Source: Culturomica massiliensis
GTDB lineage: Bacteria > Bacteroidota > Bacteroidia > Bacteroidales > Marinifilaceae
Reading direction: 5' to 3'
Assembly (NCBI RefSeq): GCF_900091655.1
Contig: NZ_LT594621.1
Location: forward strand, 3,630,639-3,694,638
Length of the DNA: 64,000 nt
Made by a program: the position numbers and the translations under genes. Below are positions 16,488-26,556 of this stretch, one piece after another (position 1 is the first letter of the stretch; each line of letters opens with the position of its first letter). The notes beneath the pieces are model-generated. The model made no database searches and had not been told where the DNA came from. It saw only the letters and a program-made list of their open reading frames with translations.

Positions 16488-19400
16488 TTAATTAATTTTC
16501 ATTTTAATGGCATCATTATTTTCAAAATATTCATACAATTCTCTGGAACGTTCTATTTGACAGGTTCGTGAGAACATTTTAACATTGTATCCGCTTTTAT
16601 CGAACAGGATAAAATTCAGAGGAATATTATTTGTTTCTTTTTCTGCCTGATGTTGCCGGATGAATTGGTTATTGATTTCGTTTAAAGTTTCCAGGTTTAA
16701 TTGTTCGATATCGACAAGCAGGGTAACGGATTTTACGAGGTTTTCGCCTATTACGTTTAGTAAATCGATGCTCAGGATATTGAAAGAGAGGTCGTCCGGA
16801 TCACTTGACCATCTTTTGGCCTGAACTCTTCCTTTAATGTATATAGCCGTTTCCAGGATAAAATAGTTCCGGTATTTGATATAGTCTTCTCCGAATAACG
16901 GTAATTCAAAACTACCGCTGAAATCTTCTATGGTCAGGATGCCGAAATCATTTCCTTTTTTGGTTTTACCTTCACGTTTATTAATGATAATGCCTGCAAT
17001 TGTGATGTCTTTGTCCCGGAATGCAGGCATATTGCTGTTCAGTTCATCCAAGGGAGTACAAAGGGCTTTGATTTCCAATTTGAACTGATCCAGGGGGTGA
17101 GAAGTAAGGTAAATGCCTATTAATTCTTTTTCTTTTTTGGATTTTTCCAGATCAGTCCAGGGCTCACAATGCGGGATGTTGGGACGGGTTACCTCATAGC
17201 CTTCCATGCCTCCGAAAAGGGATACCTGTAAATTCATACTGTCTTTCTGATTTTTTTGCCCGAAGTTTACCAATGTGTCGAGTATGGTCATTGTTGCATC
17301 CACAGGTTGAAGGTATTGGGCTCTGTGATAACCGAAGCTGTCCAGACCTCCGGCAGTAATCAGGTTTTCCAATGTTTTTTTATTGACGGATTTATAGTCG
17401 ATGCGTTCGAAAAAGTCGAAGACATCTTTATAAGGACCGTTTTTTTCCCGTTCTTCGATGATTTTTTCGACGGCTCCTTCTCCGACTCCTTTTATGGCGG
17501 CCATTCCGAAACGGATGTCGCCATGGGTATTTACCATGAAATCATTGTATGATTCATTGACGTCCGGGGCAAGAACTTTTAGGCCCATCCGTTTGCATTC
17601 GTCCATGAAAACGGTCACTTTGGTAATATCCGAAAGGTTATTACTCAAGTTGGCTGCCATGAATTCGGCAGGGTAGTGGGCTTTCAGGAAGCCGGTTTGA
17701 TAGGCGATATAGGCATAACAAACGGAATGTGATTTATTGAATGCATAAGAAGCAAATGCTTCCCAGTCTCCCCAGATTTTGTTGACCAGTTCTTCAATGT
17801 TTTTTCCTTTCTCCTGCGCTCCTTTGACGAAGTCCGGATTTTTTTTGCAGCCTTCGACAAATTTGCCTTTCAATTCGGCCAATAGCTCGAATTTCTTTTT
17901 ACCCATAGCTTTCCGCAAGGTGTCCGATTGACCTCGGGTAAAGAGCCCCAGTGCCCTGGATTGAAGCATTACCTGTTCCTGGTATACGGTGATTCCATAG
18001 GTGTCGTTCAAATAGGGCTCCATCATCGGGTGGTCGTACTCAATGGGTTCTTCTCCGTGTTTACGCTTGATAAATTGCGGGATATATTCCATCGGCCCCG
18101 GACGGTATAAAGCATTCATGGCTACCAGGTCTTCAAAGCGGTTCGGTTGCAATGCGCGAAGGTGCTTTTTCATACCGGGCGACTCGAACTGGAACAGTCC
18201 GGTAGTTTCACCGCGGGAAAATAGTTTAAATGTTTCTTCGTCATCCAGGGGTATTTCGTTTTCATCGAGGACGAGGTGTTTGGATTTTTTGATGTTTTCC
18301 AGACAGGTTTTGATGATGGAAAGGGTTCGTAATCCCAGAAAATCCATTTTAATCAGTCCGATCGGTTCAACAAAGTGGCCGTCATATTGTGTTGTCATGA
18401 GGCTTTCGCCCTCTGTCGGCATGATTGGAATATGGTCTGTGAGCGGATCCCGGCTGATCAGAATTCCACAGGCGTGCACTCCGGTTTGTCTGACGGAGCC
18501 TTCCAGGGTTTCTGCCAAATGTATTGTTTTTGATATCAGTGGGTTCGGAGAATCTTTTTCTTTGGCGAGGTCCGGATTTTCTTTGTAGGCTTTTTTCAAT
18601 GTCATTTTGGGAGCTTCCGGGACCATTTTAGCCAGACGGTTGGCTTCTGACAAATCGAGCTTCAGTACCCGGGCAACGTCTTTGATGGCCATTTTAGCAG
18701 CCATACTGCCGAAAGTTACGATGTGGGCAACTTTGTCTGCACCGTATTTCTGCGTTACCCATTCGAGCACCCGTTGGCGGCCGTCGTCGTCAAAGTCGAC
18801 ATCTATATCGGGAAGCGATATACGATCCGGATTCAGGAAACGTTCGAACAGCAGATCGTATTTGATGGGGTCGATATTGGTAATACCTAAGCAATAAGCG
18901 ACAGCGCTGCCCGCTGCAGAACCGCGTCCCGGACCTACGATTACGCCCATATCCCGGGCTGCCTGAATAAAATCTTGCACAATCAGGAAATAACCGGGAA
19001 ATCCCATGGTTTTCATGATGTGTAATTCGAAGTTGATTCGTTCCATGACTTCAGGGGACGGGTTTTCGCCATAGCGTTTTATCACCCCCTTCATGGTCAA
19101 TTCCTTCAGGTAGTCGGCTTCCAGTTTGATACGATAAATCCGTTCGTAACCTCCTAATTTTTTGATCTTTTTATGGGCCTCTTCTTCGGACATGACCACG
19201 TTCCCTTTTTCATCTTGGGTAAATTCATTGAAAAGGTCTTCCTGGGTATATTTCCGGCGGTATTCCTCTTCTGTTCCGAGTTCTGGCGGAATGGGGAATA
19301 CAGGCATCAGGGGGTCGGAGTCCAATTGATAATCTTCGACTTTGTCAACGATTTCCTGTGTGTTTTCGATGGCTTCCGGTAAATCAGGAAAAAGGTCTAT

Positions 19401-20174
19401 CATTTCCTGTGTTGTTTTAAACCATTCCTGGCGGGTATAGCGCATCCGGTTCGGGTCATCGATGTCTTTCCGGGTGTTCAGGCAAATCAACAGGTCGTGC
19501 GCTTCTGCATCTTCTGCATTCAAAAAATGTACATCGTTGGTGGCGATGAGTTTGATACCTAATTTTTGGGCTATTTTTATTTTTTCCTGAATACAGAGTT
19601 GCTGATTGTCATAGATTTCGGCTCTTTGTCTGGGGTCTGCTGCCGGATGACGCATTACCTCCAGATAATAATCTTCTCCGAGCAGGTCTTTATACCATTG
19701 TGCAGCGGCCTCGGCTCCTGCAATGTCTCCGGCCATGATTTTTTGGTCGATTTCACCTCCGAGACAGGCAGAGGAGATAATCAATCCTTCATGGTGTTTT
19801 TCGAGTTCCCGTTTGTCTATACGGGGGCGGTAATAAAAGCCGTCTACAAAGGCGGTAGAGCATAATTTCACCAGGTTCAGATAACCGGTACGATTTTTTG
19901 CTAATATAATAAGGTGTTCTCCCGAACGGTCGATCGGTTTTTCTTTGTTGAATAAGGATACCCGGGCAACATAAGCTTCGCAGCCTAATATGGGCTTAAT
20001 GCCTTTTTGCTTACAGGTGTCATAAAAAAGTTTAATGCCGAACATATTGCCGTGGTCGGTAAGTGACAATGCCGTCATACCGTCCGCTGCCGCCTTGTCT
20101 ACCAAACCGGGAATGCTGGCTGCTCCGTCCAGAATCGAATATTGAGAATGTACGTGAAAATGAGTAAATTTCAT
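16488..20174 (-). CDS. dnaE: DNA polymerase III alpha subunit
   Basis: Replicative DNA polymerase catalytic subunit of 1228 residues. The start is taken at the ATG giving MKFTHFHVHSQYS, the standard beginning of the PHP domain; an upstream in-frame ATG at 20219 would add 15 non-conserved residues that overlap a repeat-like AT-rich stretch. The PHP domain covers about 1-280, the palm carries the PDIDVDFDDDGRQ catalytic aspartates near residue 455, and the C-terminal OB and tau-binding regions are present. No exonuclease domain is fused, as expected for DnaE. Confidence 0.96.
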   Translation of the reverse strand: MKFTHFHVHSQYSILDGAASIPGLVDKAAADGMTALSLTDHGNMFGIKLFYDTCKQKGIKPILGCEAYVARVSLFNKEKPIDRSGEHLIILAKNRTGYLNLVKLCSTAFVDGFYYRPRIDKRELEKHHEGLIISSACLGGEIDQKIMAGDIAGAEAAAQWYKDLLGEDYYLEVMRHPAADPRQRAEIYDNQQLCIQEKIKIAQKLGIKLIATNDVHFLNAEDAEAHDLLICLNTRKDIDDPNRMRYTRQEWFKTTQEMIDLFPDLPEAIENTQEIVDKVEDYQLDSDPLMPVFPIPPELGTEEEYRRKYTQEDLFNEFTQDEKGNVVMSEEEAHKKIKKLGGYERIYRIKLEADYLKELTMKGVIKRYGENPSPEVMERINFELHIMKTMGFPGYFLIVQDFIQAARDMGVIVGPGRGSAAGSAVAYCLGITNIDPIKYDLLFERFLNPDRISLPDIDVDFDDDGRQRVLEWVTQKYGADKVAHIVTFGSMAAKMAIKDVARVLKLDLSEANRLAKMVPEAPKMTLKKAYKENPDLAKEKDSPNPLISKTIHLAETLEGSVRQTGVHACGILISRDPLTDHIPIMPTEGESLMTTQYDGHFVEPIGLIKMDFLGLRTLSIIKTCLENIKKSKHLVLDENEIPLDDEETFKLFSRGETTGLFQFESPGMKKHLRALQPNRFEDLVAMNALYRPGPMEYIPQFIKRKHGEEPIEYDHPMMEPYLNDTYGITVYQEQVMLQSRALGLFTRGQSDTLRKAMGKKKFELLAELKGKFVEGCKKNPDFVKGAQEKGKNIEELVNKIWGDWEAFASYAFNKSHSVCYAYIAYQTGFLKAHYPAEFMAANLSNNLSDITKVTVFMDECKRMGLKVLAPDVNESYNDFMVNTHGDIRFGMAAIKGVGEGAVEKIIEEREKNGPYKDVFDFFERIDYKSVNKKTLENLITAGGLDSFGYHRAQYLQPVDATMTILDTLVNFGQKNQKDSMNLQVSLFGGMEGYEVTRPNIPHCEPWTDLEKSKKEKELIGIYLTSHPLDQFKLEIKALCTPLDELNSNMPAFRDKDITIAGIIINKREGKTKKGNDFGILTIEDFSGSFELPLFGEDYIKYRNYFILETAIYIKGRVQAKRWSSDPDDLSFNILSIDLLNVIGENLVKSVTLLVDIEQLNLETLNEINNQFIRQHQAEKETNNIPLNFILFDKSGYNVKMFSRTCQIERSRELYEYFENNDAIKMKIN

Positions 20175-20233
20175 TCTGTATATTTGCGATTTTTGATTTA
20201 CGATTACATGAAAAGTCATGTTTCGTCTGCAAT

Positions 20234-20803
20234 CTAAAATTTATTAATGGTTTCTTCAATGACTTTAGGAAAATATTCATATTCCAAAGCATGTATTTTC
20301 TGTGCCAGGCTTTCCGGATCGTCGGCTTGGCTGATATCGCATCTGGCCTGGAAAATGACGGTCCCTTTGTCGTAATGTTCGTCAATGTAATGTATTGTGA
20401 TACCGCTTTCTTTTTCTCCTGCGGCAATGACAGCTTCGTGTACTTTCATGCCGTACATGCCTTTTCCTCCATAATTGGGTAATAAGGCCGGATGGATATT
20501 GATGATACGTCGTGTATAGGCGTTTGTGATATGAGGGGGCATAAGCCACAGAAAGCCTGCCAGGACAATAAAATCGATTTGTCTTTCCTGAAGTTGTTTT
20601 AAAAGCCGGTCCGGATCAATGAGTTCTTTTTTATCAAATACAAAGGTCGGTATATGGTATTTTTGAGCTCTTGTCAAAACATAGGCATCGGCTACATTAC
20701 AAAAGACCGAATCGACGGAAATTTGATTGTTAGAAGCAAAATGCCGGATGATGTTTTCAGCGTTAGAACCTGATCCAGAGGCAAATATTGCTATTTTTTT
20801 CAT
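20234..20803 (-). CDS. purN: Phosphoribosylglycinamide formyltransferase
   Basis: Purine biosynthesis enzyme of 189 residues that transfers a formyl group from 10-formyl-THF to GAR. The N-terminal FASGSGSNAENI loop, the catalytic NIHPALLP (Asn102, His104) and the DKGTVIFQ motif (Asp145) are intact. Divergent from acpP, with which it shares a 168-bp regulatory region; 59 bp upstream of dnaE on the same strand. Confidence 0.95.
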   Translation of the reverse strand: MKKIAIFASGSGSNAENIIRHFASNNQISVDSVFCNVADAYVLTRAQKYHIPTFVFDKKELIDPDRLLKQLQERQIDFIVLAGFLWLMPPHITNAYTRRIINIHPALLPNYGGKGMYGMKVHEAVIAAGEKESGITIHYIDEHYDKGTVIFQARCDISQADDPESLAQKIHALEYEYFPKVIEETINKF

Positions 20804-20864
20804 TTTGTAAATCGTTATAAATCAATTGCATAAAGGTAGTAAAAGTTATATTCCTCCCAAAAAA

Positions 20865-20895
20865 TTTTTTAGAAAAAAAATAAACTCTAACTTTG
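20865..20895 (+). promoter_or_regulatory. Promoter for acpP-fabF-rnc
   Basis: A perfect -7 box TAACTTTG (20888-20895) has a TTTT at 20865-20868 in the -33 position with 19-bp spacing. It lies 76 bp before acpP in the divergent purN-acpP region. Confidence 0.6.
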
Positions 20896-20971
20896 CCACC
20901 GAGTTTGAAAAATATGCGCGTTTGAAAAATGTGCATGAATTAAATTAAATGTCTAATTAAAATTTAAAGTT

Positions 20972-21208
20972 ATGTCTGACATTACAAGTAGAGTTAAAGC
21001 TATCATTGTTGACAAATTAGGAGTAGATGAAACTGAAGTTACTCCGGAGGCTACATTTACGAATGATTTGGGAGCTGACTCTTTGGACACAGTAGAATTG
21101 ATCATGGAATTGGAGAAAGAGTTCAACATCACTATTCCGGACGATCAGGCAGAAAAGATCACTACTGTAGGTGATGCTATCTCTTACGTAGAAGCTAACG
21201 CAAAGTAA
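20972..21208 (+). CDS. acpP: Acyl carrier protein
   Basis: Acidic 78-residue carrier of fatty-acid intermediates. The phosphopantetheine attachment Ser37 sits in GADSLDTVEL. Full length. It is followed 18 bp later by fabF, the usual fatty-acid synthesis arrangement, and has a clear promoter upstream. Confidence 0.98.
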   Translation: MSDITSRVKAIIVDKLGVDETEVTPEATFTNDLGADSLDTVELIMELEKEFNITIPDDQAEKITTVGDAISYVEANAK

Positions 21209-21226
21209 AAAACCAATATCTATTTT

Positions 21227-22465
21227 ATGAATTTGAAACGAGTAGTAATTACAGGTCTTGGAACAATAAATCCACTTGGTAAAAATGTACCGGAGTTTTG
21301 GGACAATTTGATTAAAGGTGTTAGTGGCGCCGGTCCTATTACTCGTTTTGATGCATCAAATTTTCGTACACAGTTTGCCTGTGAGGTGAAAAATTACGAA
21401 CCGACTGAATATTTCGATAAAAAAGAGGTTCGTAAAATGGATCTTTATACTCAATTCGGTATTATTGCTGCAAGAGAGGCTATTAAAGATGCAGGTTTGG
21501 ATCTGGAACAGATGAACAAGAGACGAATTGGCGTAATATGGGGGGCTGGAATCGGTGGTTTGGAAACGTTCTTTGAAGAGTGTGATACTTTTTCAAAGGG
21601 AGACGGAACACCACGCTTCAACCCTTTCTTTATTCCAAAGATGATTGCTAATATGGCAGGAGCTATGATCGCTATAGAAAACGGATTTAAGGGTCCGAAC
21701 TATACGACGGTTTCTGCTTGCGCATCATCGGCTCACGCTATTGTCGATGCATTGAATTTAATTCGCTTAGGAAAAGCTGATGTCATTGTTGCCGGGGGTT
21801 CTGAAGCTGCTGTCACCGTTCCTGGTGTGGGTGGTTTTAATTCTATGAAAGCCCTTTCAACCCGCAATGATGATCCTAAAACTGCATCCCGCCCGTTTGA
21901 TGCGGATCGCGACGGTTTCGTGATCGGAGAAGGTGGGGCAAGCCTGATTCTTGAAGAGTATGAACATGCCGTAAAAAGAGGTGCCCGTATCTATGCTGAA
22001 TTAGCAGGTGGTGCCGGTAATTGCGACGCTTATCATATGACAGCTCCGGATCCCGAAGGTGCTTATGAAGTTATGTTGTTGGCTCTTGAAGATGCAGGAA
22101 TCAAGCCGGAAAGCATTGATTATATCAATGTTCATGGAACTTCTACAGGTTTGGGCGATATTTCCGAACCGACAGCTATCCGGAAAGCGTTTGGCGAGCA
22201 TGCTTACAAGTTGAATATCAGTTCAACCAAATCAATGACCGGTCACCTCTTAGGAGCTGCCGGTGCCGTAGAAGCTATTGCTTGTACGTTGGCTGTAAAA
22301 AATGATGTTGTTCCTCCTACGATTAATTTCCACACTTTGGCGCCGGAACTCGATCCGAAGTTGAATTTTACATTTAACGCGCCCCAGAAACGGACAGTGA
22401 ATGTTGCCATCAGTAATACTTTTGGCTTTGGAGGGCACAATGCCTGTGTTGTAATTAAAAAATAA
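21227..22465 (+). CDS. fabF: 3-oxoacyl-ACP synthase II
   Basis: Elongating beta-ketoacyl-ACP synthase of 412 residues. The Cys-His-His triad is intact: Cys165 in TVSACASSAH, His303 in NVHGTST and His340 in KSMTGHLLGAAG, with the activating Lys335. C-terminal SNTFGFGGHNACVV is typical. Sits between acpP and rnc in a compact operon. Confidence 0.98.
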   Translation: MNLKRVVITGLGTINPLGKNVPEFWDNLIKGVSGAGPITRFDASNFRTQFACEVKNYEPTEYFDKKEVRKMDLYTQFGIIAAREAIKDAGLDLEQMNKRRIGVIWGAGIGGLETFFEECDTFSKGDGTPRFNPFFIPKMIANMAGAMIAIENGFKGPNYTTVSACASSAHAIVDALNLIRLGKADVIVAGGSEAAVTVPGVGGFNSMKALSTRNDDPKTASRPFDADRDGFVIGEGGASLILEEYEHAVKRGARIYAELAGGAGNCDAYHMTAPDPEGAYEVMLLALEDAGIKPESIDYINVHGTSTGLGDISEPTAIRKAFGEHAYKLNISSTKSMTGHLLGAAGAVEAIACTLAVKNDVVPPTINFHTLAPELDPKLNFTFNAPQKRTVNVAISNTFGFGGHNACVVIKK

Positions 22466-22486
22466 TCACTTCTAAATTTTTAGGCA

Positions 22487-23230
22487 GTGGTTAGTAAATT
22501 GATTCAATCCATAAGACTTTATCTTCATCGGAAAGATAAGTTTTATGGATTGTCTGTTTCTCAGATGGGCTTTGTACCGGGCAATCGAAGCCTCTATAAA
22601 TTGGCTCTTCTTCATAAATCAGCTTCTAAATATACAAAGAACGGTACGGTACTGAATTATGAGCGTCTTGAGTTTTTGGGAGACGCTGTTTTAGGGGCTA
22701 TTATTGCTGAATTGTTGTATAAATTTTTCCCTAGTAAAGACGAGGGATTTCTTACCCGTGTCCGTTCCAAAGTTGTAAGCCGGGAATCATTAAACGAGTT
22801 GGCGATCAATATCGGCTTGGATAAGGCGGTGGTCGCTAAATCCGATATCTCTAAGAATAAACATGTCTATGGAGATGTGTTCGAAGCGTTTATCGGAGCC
22901 ATGTTTCTGGATCAGGGTTTTGTCAACACGAAGAAGTTCATCGAAAAATTTATTTTTCCCAATTTCTTTAATATCCGGGAGTTGGTGACCGTAGATCGTA
23001 ATTATAAAAGCCGGTTGATTGAGTGGGGACAGAAAAATAAGCAGGAGTTGGCTTTCAATATTACGGAAAATTCAAGAAACCGCAGAGATCACTTCAATTG
23101 CATTATCAGCGTTGGGGGCGAGGTGATGGGAAGTGGAACGGGAGCGTCTAAAAAGGAGGCAGAACAGAATGCTGCAAAAATTGTCATCGACGGACTCACC
23201 AAAGTAGCGGACGGAAATATTGAAATTTAG
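22487..23230 (+). CDS. rnc: Ribonuclease III
   Basis: Double-strand RNA endonuclease of 247 residues. The catalytic signature ERLEFLGDAVLG is near residues 60-71, the second acidic site is in DVFEAFIGAMFLDQG, and the C-terminal dsRNA-binding domain spans about 175-240 (GSGTGASKKEAEQNAA). The start is a GTG at 22487; the first ATG (22568) would cut into the conserved N-terminus, so GTG is preferred. The acpP-fabF-rnc order is common in Bacteroidales. A repeat element abuts its stop codon. Confidence 0.94.
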   Translation: MVSKLIQSIRLYLHRKDKFYGLSVSQMGFVPGNRSLYKLALLHKSASKYTKNGTVLNYERLEFLGDAVLGAIIAELLYKFFPSKDEGFLTRVRSKVVSRESLNELAINIGLDKAVVAKSDISKNKHVYGDVFEAFIGAMFLDQGFVNTKKFIEKFIFPNFFNIRELVTVDRNYKSRLIEWGQKNKQELAFNITENSRNRRDHFNCIISVGGEVMGSGTGASKKEAEQNAAKIVIDGLTKVADGNIEI

Positions 23231-23305
23231 ATTGTAAATTTTAAATTGCCTGACAAAAGAATTTGTTGCCGGATTTATTTAATCTAAAATCTACAATCTA
23301 AATTT
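23231..23305. repeat. Modular intergenic repeat, R-S2-R copy
   Basis: Copy of the dispersed repeat family: an ATTGTAAATT block, a spacer of the S2 type (TGACAAAAGAATTTG, then the core GATTTATTTAATCTAAAATC) and a closing TCTACAATCTAAATTT block. It fills the convergent gap between rnc and efp. Confidence 0.7.
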
Positions 23306-23316
23306 ATGAGGTATTG

Positions 23317-23886
23317 TTATTCTCTTACCCTTTCAACGTAACTGCCTTCCGCTGTATTGATGCGGATTTTTTCGCCCGTTTCAAGGAAAAGCGGAACCAT
23401 CACTTTGGCTCCGGTTTCTACTTCAGCCGGTTTTAAAGCTGTAGAAGAAGCCGTATCACCTTTCAGTCCGGGTTCTGTATACGTAATTTCCAAAACAACT
23501 GTCGGCAGTAATTCGACATACAGCGGAGTTTCCATGTCAGCATGTACAACCATTTCAACGTTATCGCCTTCTTTCAGGAATTGCGGGGCGTTGATCAATT
23601 CTTCGGGAATATTTATTTGCTCGTAAGTTTCGGTGTGCATCATAACATAGTCTTCTCCTTCTTTGTAAAGAAACTGATACGGACGACGTTCGATACGTGC
23701 CGTATCTACTTTCGTACCCGATGAAAATGTATTTTCAAGTACTTTGCCTGTTTTGACGTTTCTGAGCTTTGTTCTTACGAATGCCGGACCTTTCCCCGGT
23801 TTTACATGTTGAAATTGTACGATTGTGTACAGGTCGTCTTTGAAAACGATACACAATCCGTTTTTAAAATCAGCTGTTGTTGCCAT
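23317..23886 (-). CDS. efp: Elongation factor P
   Basis: Translation factor of 189 residues that relieves ribosome stalling at polyproline. Three beta-barrel domains are recognisable; the modifiable tip residue is Lys32 in PGKGPAFVRTK. C-terminal EKIRINTAEGSYVERV is standard. It is convergent with rnc. Confidence 0.96.
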   Translation of the reverse strand: MATTADFKNGLCIVFKDDLYTIVQFQHVKPGKGPAFVRTKLRNVKTGKVLENTFSSGTKVDTARIERRPYQFLYKEGEDYVMMHTETYEQINIPEELINAPQFLKEGDNVEMVVHADMETPLYVELLPTVVLEITYTEPGLKGDTASSTALKPAEVETGAKVMVPLFLETGEKIRINTAEGSYVERVRE

Positions 23887-23955
23887 TGATTAGATTTATT
23901 TTTATTATTCTTTCTGGTCACAAAAATAATAAAAACTTTTTATATCCTCTTCTAA

Positions 23956-24642
23956 TCAAATGACTTTGTGCTTTGGAACGGTTGCGACGAAGTCTTTCAG
24001 ATAGAAAGGTTCAAAATAAGCGACGTCTTCAAAATGACCTTCCCGGAATTTTTCTTCGGCAATTTCTGTCATATAAGCAGCCGAACTTTCTATGTTTTCC
24101 AAAAAATGAGCATTAGGGGAAGTTATGAGTGTTTGGGTTTTGTGGCTACCGTTCCCGAAAAAATATACTTTGCGGGCGGAAAGAATGGCTGCGAAAGAAT
24201 CCCGTGTGATGATTTCAGCCTTCGTATCGGCCATGGGCCGGTTGGCCCGGTCGAAAAAGGCTGTATATACTTCCATCCTTCGGGCGTCGATCATTGGACA
24301 ATACCAGGCTTCTTCTTTCAGTTTATCCGATACAGACCGGGCTAAAGCCTGGAGTGTATTCACTGCAATCAGGGGTTTCTGACCTCCATAGCAAAGGCCT
24401 TTGGCCATAGATACACCGATGCGTAAGCCTGTGTATGAACCGGGACCCATGCTTACTGCTATAGCGTCCAGTTGCTTGACTTCCATATTGAATTCTTTCA
24501 GCAGTTCGTCGATGAAAGTGCCCAGTAGTACAGAATGATTTAACCCTTCCGTATTTTCTTTTATTCCGAGTATTTGTCCCTCTTTGGCCAAAGCAACAGA
24601 GCATACGGAAGTCGCTGTATCGATATTGAGAATAAGTGCCAT
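23956..24642 (-). CDS. tsaB: tRNA threonylcarbamoyladenosine biosynthesis protein TsaB
   Basis: ASKHA-fold partner of TsaD for t6A modification of ANN-decoding tRNAs, 228 residues. N-terminal ALILNIDTATSVCSVALA and VSMGPGSYTGLRIGVSMAKG are diagnostic. It follows tsaC by 13 bp on the same strand, so the two t6A genes form a mini-operon. Confidence 0.93.
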   Translation of the reverse strand: MALILNIDTATSVCSVALAKEGQILGIKENTEGLNHSVLLGTFIDELLKEFNMEVKQLDAIAVSMGPGSYTGLRIGVSMAKGLCYGGQKPLIAVNTLQALARSVSDKLKEEAWYCPMIDARRMEVYTAFFDRANRPMADTKAEIITRDSFAAILSARKVYFFGNGSHKTQTLITSPNAHFLENIESSAAYMTEIAEEKFREGHFEDVAYFEPFYLKDFVATVPKHKVI

Positions 24643-24655
24643 GAATGTATGTTTA

Positions 24656-25231
24656 TTATTTTCGGATTACCTGGATTGTACCGTCTGTGTCAAGTTTGAC
24701 AATGCTCGAAGGAGTATGTTTTTGTTTGTCGCCCCGACGGAAGTCGACGATGTAGTCGACTGCATTTTTAACTTCGTCACTGATTTCCGCATAACAACCG
24801 GGCGAGGGCTGTCCGCTGATATTGGCCGACGTAGAAACAATGGGTTTGCGAAACCGGAATATCAGGGATTTGCTGAATTCCTCTTCCGTGATACGGATGC
24901 CTATCGTTTGATCTGCGGCATTGATTAAATTGGATGCCAGATTGCGGGCATTGGGATAAATGATCGTCATCGGTTTGTCACTGACTTCTATCAGTTGTAG
25001 CGCAATGTCCGGGACATCTGCATAAGAAGCTATTTTTCCTGCATCGTCGAGTAAAACGAGCATTGATTTGTTGTCTTCGCGTTGTTTGATTTCGTAAATG
25101 CGTTTTACGGCTTTTTCGTTGGTTGCATCACAACCGAGTCCCCAAATCGTATCTGTAGGATAGAGAATAACTCCTCCTTGTTTAAGAATTTCCGTTGCTT
25201 TGAATACTTCTTCTTTTAACTTATCTGTCAT
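24656..25231 (-). CDS. tsaC: L-threonylcarbamoyladenylate synthase (TsaC/YrdC)
   Basis: Makes threonylcarbamoyl-AMP for t6A modification, 191 residues with the YrdC fold. KQGGVILYPTDTIWGLGCDA, the KQR substrate loop and the S-T-S-A-N-I-S-G motif near 137 are present. It lacks the C-terminal Sua5 domain, so it is the short TsaC type. First gene of the tsaC-tsaB pair. Confidence 0.93.
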   Translation of the reverse strand: MTDKLKEEVFKATEILKQGGVILYPTDTIWGLGCDATNEKAVKRIYEIKQREDNKSMLVLLDDAGKIASYADVPDIALQLIEVSDKPMTIIYPNARNLASNLINAADQTIGIRITEEEFSKSLIFRFRKPIVSTSANISGQPSPGCYAEISDEVKNAVDYIVDFRRGDKQKHTPSSIVKLDTDGTIQVIRK

Positions 25232-25357
25232 GATTTTTGAGGCAAAATTGAAAATTCTGCCTTGCGAAAGTACTAAAGTTTACAGGATAATAAAAATGTT
25301 TGGATGTATATTCGAAGACTTCCGTTTGCTTGTTTTTATCGAAGACATTTTTTATTA

Positions 25358-25446
25358 AATTTTAGATTTACGGTTTTAGATTATTTGCATCTGCCTTCTG
25401 ATTTTTGTAGAAAACGTCGTAAATCAAAAACCGTAAGTCTAAAATT
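25358..25446. repeat. 20-bp inverted repeat of the R block
   Basis: AATTTTAGATTTACGGTTTT (25358-25377) faces AAAACCGTAAGTCTAAAATT (25427-25446), complementary at 19 of 20 positions around a 49-bp loop. It belongs to the same family as the other ATTTACGATT repeats and lies between tsaC and ddh. It may act as a 3'-end structure for ddh on the minus strand. Confidence 0.65.
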
Positions 25447-25496
25447 AATGTCGGTTTAACCCTAAAACATCCTGTTTTTAGTGTGTCGGGAGATTA

Positions 25497-26393
25497 CTAA
25501 ACAAGATGCCTGATCAGTTCTTGCCGGTTTCCGTAAAGCATGTCGATCACCGGAATCTCAATCAGGGTGTAACATCCCGGTTTCTGACGCATAGCGGCGC
25601 GGGCAGCGGATACCAGAATCTGACCGGTCAGGGCCGGATTATTGATTTTCATATCGAATTCGAATAACTGGTTTTGCGTCTTGCCTGAAACGCCTTTCCG
25701 GGTCAGGTTGACACCGTGTCCCATGTCTAATAAGGCATCTACACTGTCTACCTGAAGTACATGAGTTTCATCGCTTGCAAAATAAGGATCGGCTTTTATC
25801 TGGGCAGCAACTTCGTGAAAATCATAGCCATTTTGTAATTCGATGTAAACCATCCGGCGATGAATACCGGTTCCTGTCGGTATGGTCATCGAAAGGGCCG
25901 CTTTTACACCTTCAATGGCTTTTACTGCTACGGTATGTCCCATGCTCATGCCCGGTCCGAAGTTTGTATAAGTAATGCCTTTAGGCGCACAGGCTTCCAG
26001 CAAGGCCCGGACGATCGAATCACTTCCCGGATCCCAGCCGGCAGAAATAATGGAAACCCGGTTGTGCTTTTGGGCAATCTCATTCAGTTGTGAATGCAAG
26101 TCGGTAATTTGGGTGTGAATGTCAAAACTGTCAACGGTATGAATACCTTTAGAGAGCATTTCCGTTGCATATGCCTTGACACTACGGGTTGGCGTGCACA
26201 ATATTGCTACATCTACTTCTTTCAGTTCACTTACATTGGCAACTACCGGGTAAGCTTTCAGCTCTACCGGATTATTTTCGGGGTTTCTCCGGACGATTCC
26301 GGCAATTTCAAAGTCCGGTGCGGTTTGAAGCGCTTCTAATACGTATTTCCCAATGTTGCCATATCCTACAATGGCGGCTCTTATTTTTTTCAT
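25497..26393 (-). CDS. ddh: meso-Diaminopimelate D-dehydrogenase
   Basis: NADPH-dependent enzyme of 298 residues giving meso-DAP directly from tetrahydrodipicolinate for lysine and peptidoglycan synthesis. Rossmann loop GYGNIGKYV at 10-18; the substrate region ISAGWDPGSDSIVRAL and GPGMSMGHTVAVKAIEGVK are characteristic. Widely found in Bacteroidales. Divergent from the YfcC-type carrier. Confidence 0.93.
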   Translation of the reverse strand: MKKIRAAIVGYGNIGKYVLEALQTAPDFEIAGIVRRNPENNPVELKAYPVVANVSELKEVDVAILCTPTRSVKAYATEMLSKGIHTVDSFDIHTQITDLHSQLNEIAQKHNRVSIISAGWDPGSDSIVRALLEACAPKGITYTNFGPGMSMGHTVAVKAIEGVKAALSMTIPTGTGIHRRMVYIELQNGYDFHEVAAQIKADPYFASDETHVLQVDSVDALLDMGHGVNLTRKGVSGKTQNQLFEFDMKINNPALTGQILVSAARAAMRQKPGCYTLIEIPVIDMLYGNRQELIRHLV

Positions 26394-26556
26394 AGACTTT
26401 ATTTTTTGAATTACAAATTTGCGAATAATTCGTTATACATCAAAATGCGCTGTATAGATTGTTTAACCTTCAACTGATTCGTGAACGGATGTCTAATTTT
26501 TTGATTTACGATTTTCAACTATTTCTGCTATCTTCGCCTGATCTAAAACAGATGTT